DNA of 64,000 bases from Pseudomonas sp. CROZ-RG-20F-R04-15 (lineage in GTDB: Bacteria > Pseudomonadota > Gammaproteobacteria > Pseudomonadales > Pseudomonadaceae). The position numbers and the translations under genes were made by a program. The notes beneath the pieces are model-generated. The model was not told the DNA's origin. It saw only the letters and a list, made by a program, of their open reading frames with translations, and searched no databases. Shown piece by piece: positions 8,762 to 16,972 of this stretch. The DNA lies in assembly GCF_022662375.1 (NCBI RefSeq), contig NZ_JAKNQL010000009.1, positions 205,172 through 269,171 of the forward strand, given 5' to 3'. Position 1 is the stretch's first letter. The number at the start of each line of letters is the position of its first letter.

Positions 8762-9106
8762 TCGTTTTTTAACCTGTTGGGCTGCCCGCTTGGTCTTAGC
8801 CTAGGCGGGCGAGGAGGTGCTAGGATACTGATCCGTTTTACTGGCGGCCACGCCTATCAAGCCACTGATCGGTCGATAGGTTGTATGGGTTCCCGGCAGA
8901 AGCTTTGAGTTTGTCAGCTAAACTCTGCGTTTTCGCCGACGATGCCGTTCCAGTCCTTCGTATTAATCGACCTTTGAGGTGCCTGTGGCGCCTCGACAAA
9001 ATGTTGCGCGTGAACAAGCTGGATGAAACACAGTCTGTTCTGCATCGAATATTTATTTGCCGGGGCGCCCTTATGGCGCGTCGCTACCGTGAGATAGCCG
9101 TCCTCC
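8762..9106. other. Divergent intergenic region M16/ftsY
   Basis: A 345-bp stretch without a convincing gene that must hold the promoters for the leftward M16 genes and the rightward ftsYEX operon. A 6-bp inverted repeat GCCCGC/GCGGGC lies at 8784-8789 and 8805-8810 near the M16 side. No strong sigma-70 box pair was found by eye, and the small open frames here are not supported by ribosome-binding sites. Confidence 0.5.
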
Positions 9107-10678
9107 ATGTTTGGTTCCAACGACGACAAGAAGACCCCAGCTGCGGCTGGCGAGAAGAAAAGCCTGTTCGGATGGCTGCGTAAGAAACCGCAGGAACCCG
9201 TCGTCGAACAGCCGCCCGCGATTCCTGAGCCTGCGCCGCAACCTGCTCCGGTTATAGAAGAAGAGCCGGCACCGATTGTGCTGCCGATTGCCGAGCCGGT
9301 GTTGCAACCGGTCGAGCCTGAGCCTGAGCCTGAGCCAGAAGTGCCAGTGGCGGCTGAACTGCCGCTGACTCCGGCGCCTGAGCCGTGGCTGAGCTTGCCG
9401 GTGGCGGAAGAGCCGGTGGCGTTGGTTGAAGAAACCGCGCCGCACATCACCCCAGAGATTCCTGCGCCTGCTGCGTTCGTTCCAGAGGTTGCTCCGGCGC
9501 CCGTGGTTGAGCCGGTTGTCGAAGCTGCGCCGGTGGTCGTTGAGCCTGTTGCGCCGGTGTTTGTTGCACCAGTTGTTCAACAACCCGAGCCTGCACCTGC
9601 ACCTGCACCTGCACCTGCACCTGCACCTGCACCTGCACCTGCACCTGCACCTGCACCTGCACCTGCACCGGTTGTCGCTGCGCCAGTTGTGCCGGTTGAA
9701 GTGGTTGCCGAAACGCCCATCGAAGCCCCGCGTACCGAAGAAACCAAAGCCGGCTTCTTCGCTCGCCTCAAGCAAGGCCTGTCGAAAACCAGCGCCAGCA
9801 TCGGCGAGGGCATGGCCAGCCTGTTCCTTGGCCGCAAAACCATCGACGACGATCTGCTTGATGACCTCGAAACCCGTCTGCTCACCGCCGACGTCGGTGT
9901 CGAAGCCACCACGCAGATCATCCAGCGCCTGACCCAGAAGGTTGCCCGCAAAGAGCTGGCCGACGCCGACGCGCTGTACAAATCCCTGCAGGCCGAGCTG
10001 GCCGCGATGCTCAAACCGGTCGAACAACCGCTGAAAATCGTCTCGCAGAACAAGCCTTTCGTGATTCTGGTGGTGGGCGTCAACGGCGCCGGCAAGACCA
10101 CCACCATCGGCAAACTGGCGAAGAAGCTGCAACTGGAAGGCAAGAAAGTCATGCTCGCCGCCGGTGACACCTTCCGCGCCGCCGCTGTGGAGCAATTGCA
10201 GGTCTGGGGCGAGCGCAACAAGATCCCAGTGATCGCCCAGCACACCGGCGCCGACTCGGCTTCGGTGATCTTCGACGCCGTGCAGGCCGCCAAGGCACGT
10301 GGCATCGACGTGCTGATCGCCGACACCGCCGGTCGTCTGCACACCAAAGACAACCTGATGGAAGAACTGAAAAAGGTTCGCCGGGTCATCGGCAAGCTCG
10401 ACGCCGACGCGCCGCACGAAGTGTTGCTGGTGCTCGACGCCGGTACTGGCCAGAACGCCATCAACCAGGCCAAGCAATTCAACCAGACCGTCGAACTGAC
10501 CGGGCTGGCGCTGACCAAACTCGACGGCACCGCCAAGGGCGGGGTGATTTTCGCCCTGGCCAAGCAGTTCGGTCTGCCGATCCGCTACATCGGTGTCGGT
10601 GAAGGCATCGACGATTTGCGTACCTTTGAAGCCGAACCCTTTGTCCAGGCACTGTTTGCCGAGCGGGAGCGTTCATGA
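9107..10678 (+). CDS. ftsY: Signal recognition particle receptor FtsY
   Basis: A 523-residue SRP receptor GTPase that docks SRP-ribosome complexes at the inner membrane. The C-terminal NG domain (about 210-523) carries the GTPase motifs GVNGAGKTT (about 324), DTFRAAA, DTAGR (about 406) and TKLDGTAKGG (about 470). The first 205 residues are an unusually Pro/Ala/Glu-rich acidic A domain, with EPEPEPEP and a run of 13 Pro-Ala dipeptides encoded by a perfect DNA tandem repeat. The stop overlaps the ftsE start (ATGA), so ftsY, ftsE and ftsX form one operon. Confidence 0.96.
   Translation: MFGSNDDKKTPAAAGEKKSLFGWLRKKPQEPVVEQPPAIPEPAPQPAPVIEEEPAPIVLPIAEPVLQPVEPEPEPEPEVPVAAELPLTPAPEPWLSLPVAEEPVALVEETAPHITPEIPAPAAFVPEVAPAPVVEPVVEAAPVVVEPVAPVFVAPVVQQPEPAPAPAPAPAPAPAPAPAPAPAPAPAPVVAAPVVPVEVVAETPIEAPRTEETKAGFFARLKQGLSKTSASIGEGMASLFLGRKTIDDDLLDDLETRLLTADVGVEATTQIIQRLTQKVARKELADADALYKSLQAELAAMLKPVEQPLKIVSQNKPFVILVVGVNGAGKTTTIGKLAKKLQLEGKKVMLAAGDTFRAAAVEQLQVWGERNKIPVIAQHTGADSASVIFDAVQAAKARGIDVLIADTAGRLHTKDNLMEELKKVRRVIGKLDADAPHEVLLVLDAGTGQNAINQAKQFNQTVELTGLALTKLDGTAKGGVIFALAKQFGLPIRYIGVGEGIDDLRTFEAEPFVQALFAERERS
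9590..9667 (+). repeat. Tandem hexanucleotide repeat, 13 x CCTGCA, inside ftsY
   Basis: Thirteen perfect copies of CCTGCA run without interruption and encode Pro-Ala dipeptides in the FtsY N-terminal region. Because the unit is 6 bp, gain or loss by slippage keeps the frame and only changes linker length. Codon choice is identical in every unit, which suggests recent expansion rather than old selection on the protein. Confidence 0.97.
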
Positions 10679-11346
10679 TTCGTTTCGAACAGGTCGGTAA
10701 ACGCTACCCGAACGGTCACGTCGGCTTGCATGAGCTGAGCTTTCGAGTCCGTCGTGGCGAGTTCTTGTTTGTCACCGGCCACTCCGGTGCCGGTAAATCC
10801 ACGCTGTTGCGCCTGTTGCTGGCGATGGAACGTCCGACCAGCGGCAAACTGCTGTTGGCCGGGCAAGACCTGAGCACCATCAGCAACGCGCAGATTCCGT
10901 TCCTGCGCCGGCAGATCGGCGTGGTGTTCCAGAATCACCAGTTGCTGTTCGATCGCACGGTGTTCAACAACGTCGCGTTGCCGCTGCAGATTCTCGGGCT
11001 GTCCAAAGCCGAAATCGCCAAGCGTGTCGATTCGGCGCTGGAGCGCGTGGCACTTTCGGATAAAACCGATCTGTATCCGGGCGACCTGTCCACCGGTCAG
11101 CAGCAGCGTGTCGGTATTGCTCGCGCCATCGTTCACCGTCCGGCCTTGCTGCTGGCGGACGAACCGACCGGTAACCTCGATCCGCGTCTGGCGGCGGAAA
11201 TCATGGGCGTGTTCGAAGACATCAACCGTCTGGGCACCAGCGTGCTGATCGCCAGTCACGACCTGGCACTGATCGCGCGCATGCGTCACCGCATGCTGAC
11301 CCTGCAACGCGGCCGATTGATTGGCGACGGGGAGGCCGGAGAATGA
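10675..11346 (+). CDS. ftsE: Cell division ATP-binding protein FtsE
   Basis: A 223-residue ABC ATPase. It shows Walker A GHSGAGKST (about 36-44), the signature LSTGQQQRV (about 139-147), Walker B LLLADEPTGNLD (about 159-170) and the H-loop histidine in IASHDL. FtsE works with FtsX at the septum to activate peptidoglycan hydrolases during division. It overlaps ftsY at its start and ftsX at its end, both by 4 bp. Confidence 0.96.
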   Translation: MIRFEQVGKRYPNGHVGLHELSFRVRRGEFLFVTGHSGAGKSTLLRLLLAMERPTSGKLLLAGQDLSTISNAQIPFLRRQIGVVFQNHQLLFDRTVFNNVALPLQILGLSKAEIAKRVDSALERVALSDKTDLYPGDLSTGQQQRVGIARAIVHRPALLLADEPTGNLDPRLAAEIMGVFEDINRLGTSVLIASHDLALIARMRHRMLTLQRGRLIGDGEAGE

Positions 11347-12368
11347 GTGCGACACGCAGTCCGAAGGTTTCCGAACGCGTGGCCCCGAAAGCCGCCGATC
11401 CGCAACCACCGAAGAAGAAAAAACACGACGAAGACGATGGCCCGGACTTCGCCACGCTGTTCCGCGCCTGGATCGAAAGCCATCGCGCCAGCCTGCTCGA
11501 CAGCCTGCGTCGCCTTGGCAAACAGCCAATCGGCAGTTTCTTCACCTGCATGGTGATGGCTGTGGCGCTGAGCCTGCCGATGGGCTTGTCGCTGCTGCTC
11601 AACAACGTCGAGCGTCTGGGCGGCTCGTGGCAGCGAGCGGCGCAGATCTCGCTGTACCTGCAACTCGACGCCAGCCCGGAACAGGGCGAGTCTTTGCGTG
11701 AACAGATCAAAGGCATGCCCGGCGTAGCTGATGCTGAATATGTCGGCCGTGATCAGGCGCTGGAAGAGTTCCAGCAGCAGTCCGGGCTGGGTGAAGCCCT
11801 GCGCGAGCTGCCGGAGAACCCGCTGCCGGGCGTTGTGCTGGTGACGCCGAACGAAGTCGACAAGCCGACGCTGGAAGCATTAAGACAAAAACTTTCCGAG
11901 CTGCCCAAGGTACAACAGGCGCAACTTGATCTAGTCTGGGTCGAGCGTCTGGCTGCCATCCTCAAGCTTGGCGACCGTTTTGTTTTCGGTCTGACGGTGC
12001 TTTTGGTTTCTGCATTACTTTTGGTGATAGGCAATACCATTCGTCTTCATATTGAAAACCGCCGCACCGAGATAGAAGTGATTAAACTCGTCGGCGGCAC
12101 TGACAGCTATGTGCGACGTCCCTTCCTTTATATGGGTGCGTTGTATGGCTTCGGTGCGGGACTGTTGTCCTGGGGTGTATTGGCGTTCGGCCTGAACTGG
12201 CTGAACGACGCGGTGGTTGGGCTGGCCGGCTTGTACGGCAGTGATTTCGCGCTGGCCGGAGTGCCAGTTGCCGATGGTCTGTCGCTCTTGCTTGGCGCGG
12301 TGCTGTTGGGTTATATCGGTGCATGGATTGCAGTCGCACGTCATCTCAGGGAGCTGGCGCCGAAGTAG
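11343..12368 (+). CDS. ftsX: Cell division protein FtsX (permease-like)
   Basis: A 341-residue membrane partner of FtsE. It has a charged cytoplasmic N-terminus (Lys/Asp/Glu-rich, about 1-60), a first membrane segment around 70-90, a periplasmic domain (about 95-200) that would contact a peptidoglycan hydrolase activator, and three further membrane segments in the C-terminal half. The start ATG overlaps the ftsE stop as ATGA. Length and neighbours match other gamma-proteobacterial FtsX. Confidence 0.94.
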   Translation: MSATRSPKVSERVAPKAADPQPPKKKKHDEDDGPDFATLFRAWIESHRASLLDSLRRLGKQPIGSFFTCMVMAVALSLPMGLSLLLNNVERLGGSWQRAAQISLYLQLDASPEQGESLREQIKGMPGVADAEYVGRDQALEEFQQQSGLGEALRELPENPLPGVVLVTPNEVDKPTLEALRQKLSELPKVQQAQLDLVWVERLAAILKLGDRFVFGLTVLLVSALLLVIGNTIRLHIENRRTEIEVIKLVGGTDSYVRRPFLYMGALYGFGAGLLSWGVLAFGLNWLNDAVVGLAGLYGSDFALAGVPVADGLSLLLGAVLLGYIGAWIAVARHLRELAPK

Positions 12369-12407
12369 AATCTTTTTTGCGCGTGATTGACCTTGCGGTT
12401 TTTTTGG

Positions 12408-12434
12408 GAACTTGCACTTGAATTCCCGGTCAAT
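12408..12434 (+). promoter_or_regulatory. Candidate AlgU (sigma-E type) promoter of rpoH
   Basis: GAACTT at 12408-12413 is followed after 16 bp by TCAAT at 12430-12434. This fits the AlgU/RpoE pattern (GAACTT, 16-17 bp, TCtgA) at the -35 and in the first bases of the -10. The position, 50 bp before the rpoH start codon, suits a promoter. Control of rpoH by sigma-E-type factors is known in E. coli and P. aeruginosa. Confidence 0.5.
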
Positions 12435-12483
12435 TTTTCGCAGTGCCGAGAGGCACGAGTATGTAAGTGGGAGGTTTTTTCGT

Positions 12484-13338
12484 ATGACCAATTCTTTGCA
12501 ACCTGCGTATGCGTTGGTTCCGGGTGCGAACCTGGAAGCTTACGTGCACACCGTCAACAGCATTCCATTGCTGACGCCGGAGCAGGAGCGTGAACTGGCC
12601 GAGAGTCTCTACTATGAGCAGGATTTGGGGGCGGCTCGGCAGATGGTGCTCGCCCACCTGCGTTTTGTCGTACATATCGCCCGTAGCTATTCCGGCTACG
12701 GTCTGGCTCAGGCTGACCTGATCCAGGAAGGTAACGTCGGCCTGATGAAGGCCGTGAAGCGCTTCAACCCGGAAATGGGTGTGCGTCTGGTGTCGTTCGC
12801 CGTGCACTGGATCAAGGCGGAAATTCACGAATTCATCCTGCGCAACTGGCGCATTGTGAAAGTCGCGACCACCAAGGCCCAGCGCAAGCTGTTCTTCAAC
12901 CTGCGCAGCCAGAAGAAACGTCTGGCGTGGCTGAACAACGAGGAAGTCCACCGTGTGGCGGAAAGCCTCGGCGTTGAACCGCGTGAAGTGCGCGAGATGG
13001 AAAGTCGCCTGACCGGCCATGACATGGCCTTCGACCCGGCTGCTGAAGCCGACGACGACAGCGCTTTCCAGTCGCCGGCCAACTACCTGGAAGACCACCG
13101 GTACGACCCGGCGCGTCAACTGGAAGATGCCGACTGGAGCGACAACTCCAACAGCAACCTGCACGAAGCGCTGGAAGTGCTGGACGAACGTAGCCGCGAC
13201 ATCCTCTACCAGCGCTGGCTGGCAGAAGAGAAAGCCACGCTGCACGACCTGGCGCAGAAGTACAACGTGTCGGCTGAGCGGATCCGTCAGCTCGAGAAGA
13301 GCGCGATGAACAAGCTCAAATTGTCGATCGCCGCATAA
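12484..13338 (+). CDS. rpoH: Heat-shock sigma factor RpoH (sigma-32)
   Basis: A 284-residue sigma-32. Region 2 contains LIQEGNVGLMKAVKRFNPEMGVRLVSFAVHWIKAEI in outline (about 80-115). The RpoH box QRKLFFNLR is at about 132-140. The region 4 helix-turn-helix (LHDLAQKYNVSAERIRQLE) is at the C-terminus. It directs RNA polymerase to heat-shock promoters. The start at 12484 is supported by a GGGAGG ribosome-binding site, and a longer in-frame ORF upstream is not needed. It lies 115 bp after ftsX with its own candidate AlgU promoter, and a strong terminator follows. Confidence 0.96.
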   Translation: MTNSLQPAYALVPGANLEAYVHTVNSIPLLTPEQERELAESLYYEQDLGAARQMVLAHLRFVVHIARSYSGYGLAQADLIQEGNVGLMKAVKRFNPEMGVRLVSFAVHWIKAEIHEFILRNWRIVKVATTKAQRKLFFNLRSQKKRLAWLNNEEVHRVAESLGVEPREVREMESRLTGHDMAFDPAAEADDDSAFQSPANYLEDHRYDPARQLEDADWSDNSNSNLHEALEVLDERSRDILYQRWLAEEKATLHDLAQKYNVSAERIRQLEKSAMNKLKLSIAA

Positions 13339-13353
13339 CCGGCGCCTCGGCAA

Positions 13354-13390
13354 TAAAAAACGCCCCGATCAGCGATGATCGGGGCGTTTT
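13354..13390 (+). terminator. Rho-independent terminator after rpoH
   Basis: A 10-bp GC-rich stem (CGCCCCGATC / GATCGGGGCG, 13361-13370 and 13377-13386) with a 6-nt loop. It is flanked by an A-run upstream and a T-run downstream, so it could work in both directions between convergent rpoH and mtgA. Confidence 0.93.
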
Positions 13391-13452
13391 CATTTGTGCG
13401 GACGTACTGGCCCCCACATGGGATCTTCAGGGTTTGGAAGATTCGTGACTGG

Positions 13453-14175
13453 TTAGCGAGACCACGGCGCCCGCCGCGAATCATTGAGCCCCAGCAAATA
13501 GCTATCCCCACCCAACTGACTCATCTGCTGCCGAATCCACCCGGCCCGACGCGACACATAAGCGGTCGGATGGCTCGCACTCCATACGCGCGGATTGGGC
13601 AAAACGGCAGCCAGATAACTCGCCTGCTGCCGTGACAGCGATTTCGCGCTCACGCCAAAGTGATGGCGGGCCGCAGCCTCTGCACCAAATACCCCGTCAT
13701 CCCACTCGACGCTGTTCAGGTACACCTCAAGAATCCGCTGCTTGGGCCAGAAAATCTCGATCAACGCGGTAAACCACGCTTCCAGGCCTTTACGCAGATA
13801 GCTGCGCCCGGCCCACAGAAACAGGTTTTTCGAAACCTGCTGACTCAAGGTGCTGGCGCCGCGAATCGATCCACCGAGCTCGTTGTGCGCCAACGCGGCC
13901 TGAATCGCACTGAAGTCAAAGCCCCAATGCTCGGGAAATTTCTGATCCTCACCGGCCATGACCGCGACTTTGAGGTCGTCGGAGATCTCGTCCCATGGCT
14001 TCCAGGTACGTTGCAGGTCAATCGGCTCGCCATCGATCCAGGATTCGACTTTGCGCTCGACCATCAACGCCGTGCCCGGCGGCGGCACGAAGCGGAACAC
14101 CAGCACCAGCAAGATGCTGCCACCCGCGAACCAGAGCAGGGCCTTCGTGAGACGACGGAAAATAGTACGCAGCAT
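13453..14175 (-). CDS. mtgA: Monofunctional peptidoglycan glycosyltransferase
   Basis: A 240-residue GT51 transglycosylase that polymerises glycan strands from lipid II in the periplasm. It has one N-terminal membrane anchor (about 10-30) and the catalytic glutamate in AGEDQKFPEHWGFD (Glu76). Further GT51 motifs are present (GASTLSQQVSKNLFL and KQRILEVYLNSVEWDDGVFGAEAAA in outline). There is no transpeptidase domain. The start at 14175 (MLRTIFRRL) gives the usual family length; the frame stays open 25 codons further upstream without a good start. Confidence 0.93.
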   Translation of the reverse strand: MLRTIFRRLTKALLWFAGGSILLVLVFRFVPPPGTALMVERKVESWIDGEPIDLQRTWKPWDEISDDLKVAVMAGEDQKFPEHWGFDFSAIQAALAHNELGGSIRGASTLSQQVSKNLFLWAGRSYLRKGLEAWFTALIEIFWPKQRILEVYLNSVEWDDGVFGAEAAARHHFGVSAKSLSRQQASYLAAVLPNPRVWSASHPTAYVSRRAGWIRQQMSQLGGDSYLLGLNDSRRAPWSR

Positions 14176-14249
14176 AGAGATGGCTTGGCCGAACCGGTGG
14201 AGCGGGCCATTATACAGACCCTGCCGATTGCGTCTGACTGGAGTTCCCA

Positions 14250-14630
14250 ATGCTGCGTAGCTTTTTGATGCTGGCCGCTTTTTTTGGTTTTACCGGGGTC
14301 GCTTTGGGCGCATTCGCAGCCCACGGCCTGAAAAACCGCCTGACACCCGAGTATCTGGCAATTTTCCACACCGGCGTCACCTATCAATTGGTGCACACCC
14401 TGGCGCTGTTCGGTGTGGCGCTGTTGGCCACGCAGATTCAGGGCAGACTGGTCGCTTGGGCTGGCGTGTCGTTCGCCGTCGGCATCCTGCTGTTCTCCGG
14501 CAGCCTGTACGTGCTGACCATGACCGGTATCAGCAAGCTCGGCATCATCACCCCGTTCGGTGGCCTGGCATTTCTGGTCGGCTGGCTGTGCCTGGGGCTC
14601 GCCGCCTGGCGCCTGCAACCAACCGCTTGA
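14250..14630 (+). CDS. DUF423 family membrane protein
   Basis: A 126-residue protein with about four hydrophobic segments and the family motif GVALGAFAAHGLKNRL (about 17-32). This matches the DUF423 (YgdD-like) inner-membrane family, whose function is unknown. It is divergent from mtgA across a 74-bp gap and upstream of thiS. Confidence 0.85.
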   Translation: MLRSFLMLAAFFGFTGVALGAFAAHGLKNRLTPEYLAIFHTGVTYQLVHTLALFGVALLATQIQGRLVAWAGVSFAVGILLFSGSLYVLTMTGISKLGIITPFGGLAFLVGWLCLGLAAWRLQPTA

Positions 14631-14640
14631 CGCTTGGTGC

Positions 14641-14669
14641 TGACCTTTAGGTCATGATCGGGCTAGAAT
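14641..14669 (+). promoter_or_regulatory. Candidate thiS promoter with palindrome over the -35
   Basis: A 14-bp perfect dyad TGACCTTTAGGTCA (14641-14654) lies 18 bp upstream-to-box from TAGAAT (14664-14669), a near-consensus -10. CTGACC at 14640-14645 could serve as the -35, with an 18-bp spacer. A regulator bound to the dyad would block that box. No TPP riboswitch was seen before thiS. Confidence 0.4.
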
Positions 14670-14701
14670 GCCAGCCCCTAAAAATGATGGCGGCGTTGTG
14701 C

Positions 14702-14902
14702 ATGCGCATTCAATTGAACGGCGAATCCCTTGAACTGCCCGACGGCGAGACCGTTGCGGCCCTGATCACCCGTCTGGAACTGACCGGACGCCGGGTGGCA
14801 GTCGAACTCAATCTGGATATCGTTCCGCGCAGCCAGCATGCCGACACCACGCTCAATGACGGTGACAACGTCGAAGTCGTGCACGCCATCGGCGGCGGCT
14901 GA
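14702..14902 (+). CDS. thiS: Sulfur carrier protein ThiS
   Basis: A 66-residue ubiquitin-like sulfur carrier for thiazole synthesis in the thiamine pathway. It ends in GGG, whose terminal Gly-Gly is adenylated and thiocarboxylated. The start at 14702 (MRIQLNGES) matches normal ThiS length, and the longer frame upstream is not needed. It is 60 bp before thiG, its partner. Confidence 0.93.
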   Translation: MRIQLNGESLELPDGETVAALITRLELTGRRVAVELNLDIVPRSQHADTTLNDGDNVEVVHAIGGG

Positions 14903-14962
14903 TCGGGCGGCCCGCAAGGGCACAGAATTCTGCAAGACCCTCACTCCTAAAGAGGATTCCCC

Positions 14963-15757
14963 ATGAGCATCGTTCGTAGCGACAAGCCTTTTGTGCTGGC
15001 CGGTCGTACTTACCAGTCGCGTTTGCTGGTCGGTACCGGCAAGTACCGTGACATGGAAGAAACCCGTCAGGCCATCGAAGCCTCGGGTGCCGAGATCGTC
15101 ACCTTCGCCGTGCGCCGCACCAACCTGGGCCAGATCGAAGGCGAGCCGAACCTGCTCGACGTGCTCTCGCCCCAGCGCTACACCTTCCTGCCGAACACCG
15201 CCGGTTGCTACGACGCCATCGAAGCCGTGCGCACCTGCCGCCTGGCCCGTGAGCTGCTCGACGGTCACAACCTGGTCAAGCTGGAAGTGCTGGCTGACCA
15301 AAAGACTCTGTTCCCTAACGTCATCGAAACCCTCAAAGCCGCCGAAACGCTGGTCAAGGAAGGTTTCGACGTGATGGTTTACACCAGCGATGACCCGATC
15401 ATCGCCCGCCAGCTGGCGGAAATCGGCTGCATCGCGGTGATGCCGCTGGCCGGTCTGATCGGTTCCGGTCTGGGGATCTGCAACCCGTACAACCTGCAGA
15501 TCATCCTCGAAGAAGCCAAGATCCCTGTGTTGGTCGATGCCGGTGTCGGCACTGCGTCCGACGCGACCATCGCCATGGAACTGGGTTGCGATGCGGTGCT
15601 GATGAACTCGGCCATCGCCCACGCCCAGCAGCCGGTGATGATGGCTGAAGCCATGAAACACGCCATCGTTGCAGGCCGTCTGGCCTACCTCGCTGGCCGT
15701 ATGCCGAAAAAACTCTATGCCAGCGCCTCCTCGCCGCTGGATGGTCTGATCAAGTAA
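14963..15757 (+). CDS. thiG: Thiazole synthase
   Basis: A 264-residue TIM-barrel enzyme. It condenses deoxyxylulose 5-phosphate, dehydroglycine and ThiS thiocarboxylate into the thiazole phosphate of thiamine. The Schiff-base lysine is Lys106 in LVKLEVLAD. Phosphate-binding loops (PLAGLIGSGLGI and VDAGVGTASDA) are in place. An AAAGAGG ribosome-binding site precedes the ATG. It forms a pair with thiS and is closely followed by trmB. Confidence 0.96.
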   Translation: MSIVRSDKPFVLAGRTYQSRLLVGTGKYRDMEETRQAIEASGAEIVTFAVRRTNLGQIEGEPNLLDVLSPQRYTFLPNTAGCYDAIEAVRTCRLARELLDGHNLVKLEVLADQKTLFPNVIETLKAAETLVKEGFDVMVYTSDDPIIARQLAEIGCIAVMPLAGLIGSGLGICNPYNLQIILEEAKIPVLVDAGVGTASDATIAMELGCDAVLMNSAIAHAQQPVMMAEAMKHAIVAGRLAYLAGRMPKKLYASASSPLDGLIK

Positions 15758-15766
15758 GAGCCATTG

Positions 15767-16492
15767 ATGACTGAATCGAACGACACGCCTATCCAGACGG
15801 AAGAGGGCGACGAGCGCCAACACCGCCGCATCAAGAGTTTCGTGATGCGCGCCGGGCGCATGACCGAAGGCCAGCAAAAAGGTCTGGATCAAGGCACGCC
15901 GCTGTTCGTGCTGCCGCTGGCTGACGCGCCGGTGGATTACGATCAAGTGTTCGGCCGTTCGGCACCGCGCTCGCTGGAGATCGGTTTCGGCATGGGCCAC
16001 TCGCTGCTGGAAATGGCAGCGGCGGCACCGGATCAGGACTTCATCGGCGTTGAAGTGCACCGCCCGGGTGTCGGCGCGCTGCTCAATGGCGTGCTGACTC
16101 AGGGCCTGACCAACCTGCGGGTCTACGATTGCGACGCGATCGAAGTGCTCAACCGCTGCATCGCCGACAACAGCCTCGATCGCCTGATGCTGTTTTTCCC
16201 GGATCCGTGGCACAAGAGCCGCCACCACAAGCGCCGTATCGTTCAGGCCTCGTTCGCTGAGCTGGTACGCAGCAAGTTGAAGGTCGGCGGCATTCTGCAC
16301 ATGGCCACCGACTGGGAACCGTACGCCGAATACATGCTGGAAGTGATGAACGTCGCGCCGGGCTATCGCAACCTCGCCGAAGACGGCAAGTGCGTGCCAC
16401 GCCCGGCCGAACGCCCGATCACCAAGTTCGAACGCCGCGGCGAACGTCTTGGCCATGGCGTATGGGACCTGAAGTTCGAAAAGCAGTCCTAA
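15767..16492 (+). CDS. trmB: tRNA (guanine46-N7)-methyltransferase
   Basis: A 241-residue SAM-dependent enzyme that makes m7G46 in the tRNA variable loop. SAM motif I is LEIGFGMGHSLLEMA. The catalytic FFPDPWHKSRHHKRR motif and the C-terminal TKFERRGERLGHGVWDL are diagnostic of TrmB. The ATG at 15767 is preferred over the TTG one codon upstream. It starts 9 bp after thiG, so it is likely co-transcribed. Confidence 0.95.
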   Translation: MTESNDTPIQTEEGDERQHRRIKSFVMRAGRMTEGQQKGLDQGTPLFVLPLADAPVDYDQVFGRSAPRSLEIGFGMGHSLLEMAAAAPDQDFIGVEVHRPGVGALLNGVLTQGLTNLRVYDCDAIEVLNRCIADNSLDRLMLFFPDPWHKSRHHKRRIVQASFAELVRSKLKVGGILHMATDWEPYAEYMLEVMNVAPGYRNLAEDGKCVPRPAERPITKFERRGERLGHGVWDLKFEKQS

Positions 16493-16503
16493 GTATCACG
16501 CTA

Positions 16504-16611
16504 TGATCGTTCCCACGCTCTGCGTGGGAATGCTGCCCGGGACGCTCTGCGTCCCACAGCGGACGCAGAGCGTCCATTGAGGCATTCCCACGCGGAGCAT
16601 GGGAACGATCA
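16504..16611. repeat. Extragenic repeat family B, copy 1
   Basis: A 108-bp element. TGATCGTTCCCACGCTCTGC and its reverse complement form the ends, and an inner GGGACGCTCTGCGTCCC dyad lies between. The same composite element recurs near 24.8, 42.6 and 53.0 kb, always outside genes. Confidence 0.95.
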
Positions 16612-16626
16612 AAAGCGGCCGAAAAA

Positions 16627-16950
16627 TCAGCGGCGGTCAGCTACGACGCCGATCAGCACCAGCACCACCAACAACACCGGCGCCAGGCTGTAGTTGTTGA
16701 ACTGGCTCAGACCCTTGATCACCCACGGCGTGGCGTAGATCAGTGCGGCGCCGCTGCCGATCACGCACAGCAGTGCCATCAGCGGCACGCGCAGGGCGCC
16801 GGCGATGCTGCCCAGGCGCTGTTCGACCCAGCCTTTGAAGTCAGCGCCGAACAGCACCAGCAGGCAGCCCACCAGGGCCAGAGCGATTTCCGAGAGGTTG
16901 CTGCGGCTCCAGCGGGAGACGGTGGCGAGCAGGTCGAGTATCAAATCCAT
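16627..16950 (-). CDS. DUF3392 family membrane protein
   Basis: A 107-residue protein with three hydrophobic segments (about 22-38, 52-75 and 84-104). The N-terminal pattern LDLLATVSRWSRSNLSEIALAL fits the DUF3392 family seen in pseudomonads. Function is unknown. It lies 22 bp downstream of hemW on the same strand and is probably the last gene of that leftward unit. Confidence 0.75.
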   Translation of the reverse strand: MDLILDLLATVSRWSRSNLSEIALALVGCLLVLFGADFKGWVEQRLGSIAGALRVPLMALLCVIGSGAALIYATPWVIKGLSQFNNYSLAPVLLVVLVLIGVVADRR

Positions 16951-16972
16951 GCGTTTTCCCTTAACACTGAAA

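Noticed and set aside
8784..8810. GCCCGC/GCGGGC hairpin as a terminator
   Set aside because: It lies between divergent promoters and has no T-run on either strand.
9071..10477. 468-codon minus-strand frame opposite ftsY with Arg/Cys repeats
   Set aside because: The odd RCRCRC repeats are only the reverse reading of the CCTGCA array; ftsY is certain.
14678..16456. 592-codon minus-strand frame across thiS, thiG and trmB
   Set aside because: Three conserved genes occupy the opposite strand with clear motifs; the His/Arg/Gln-rich product has no domain.
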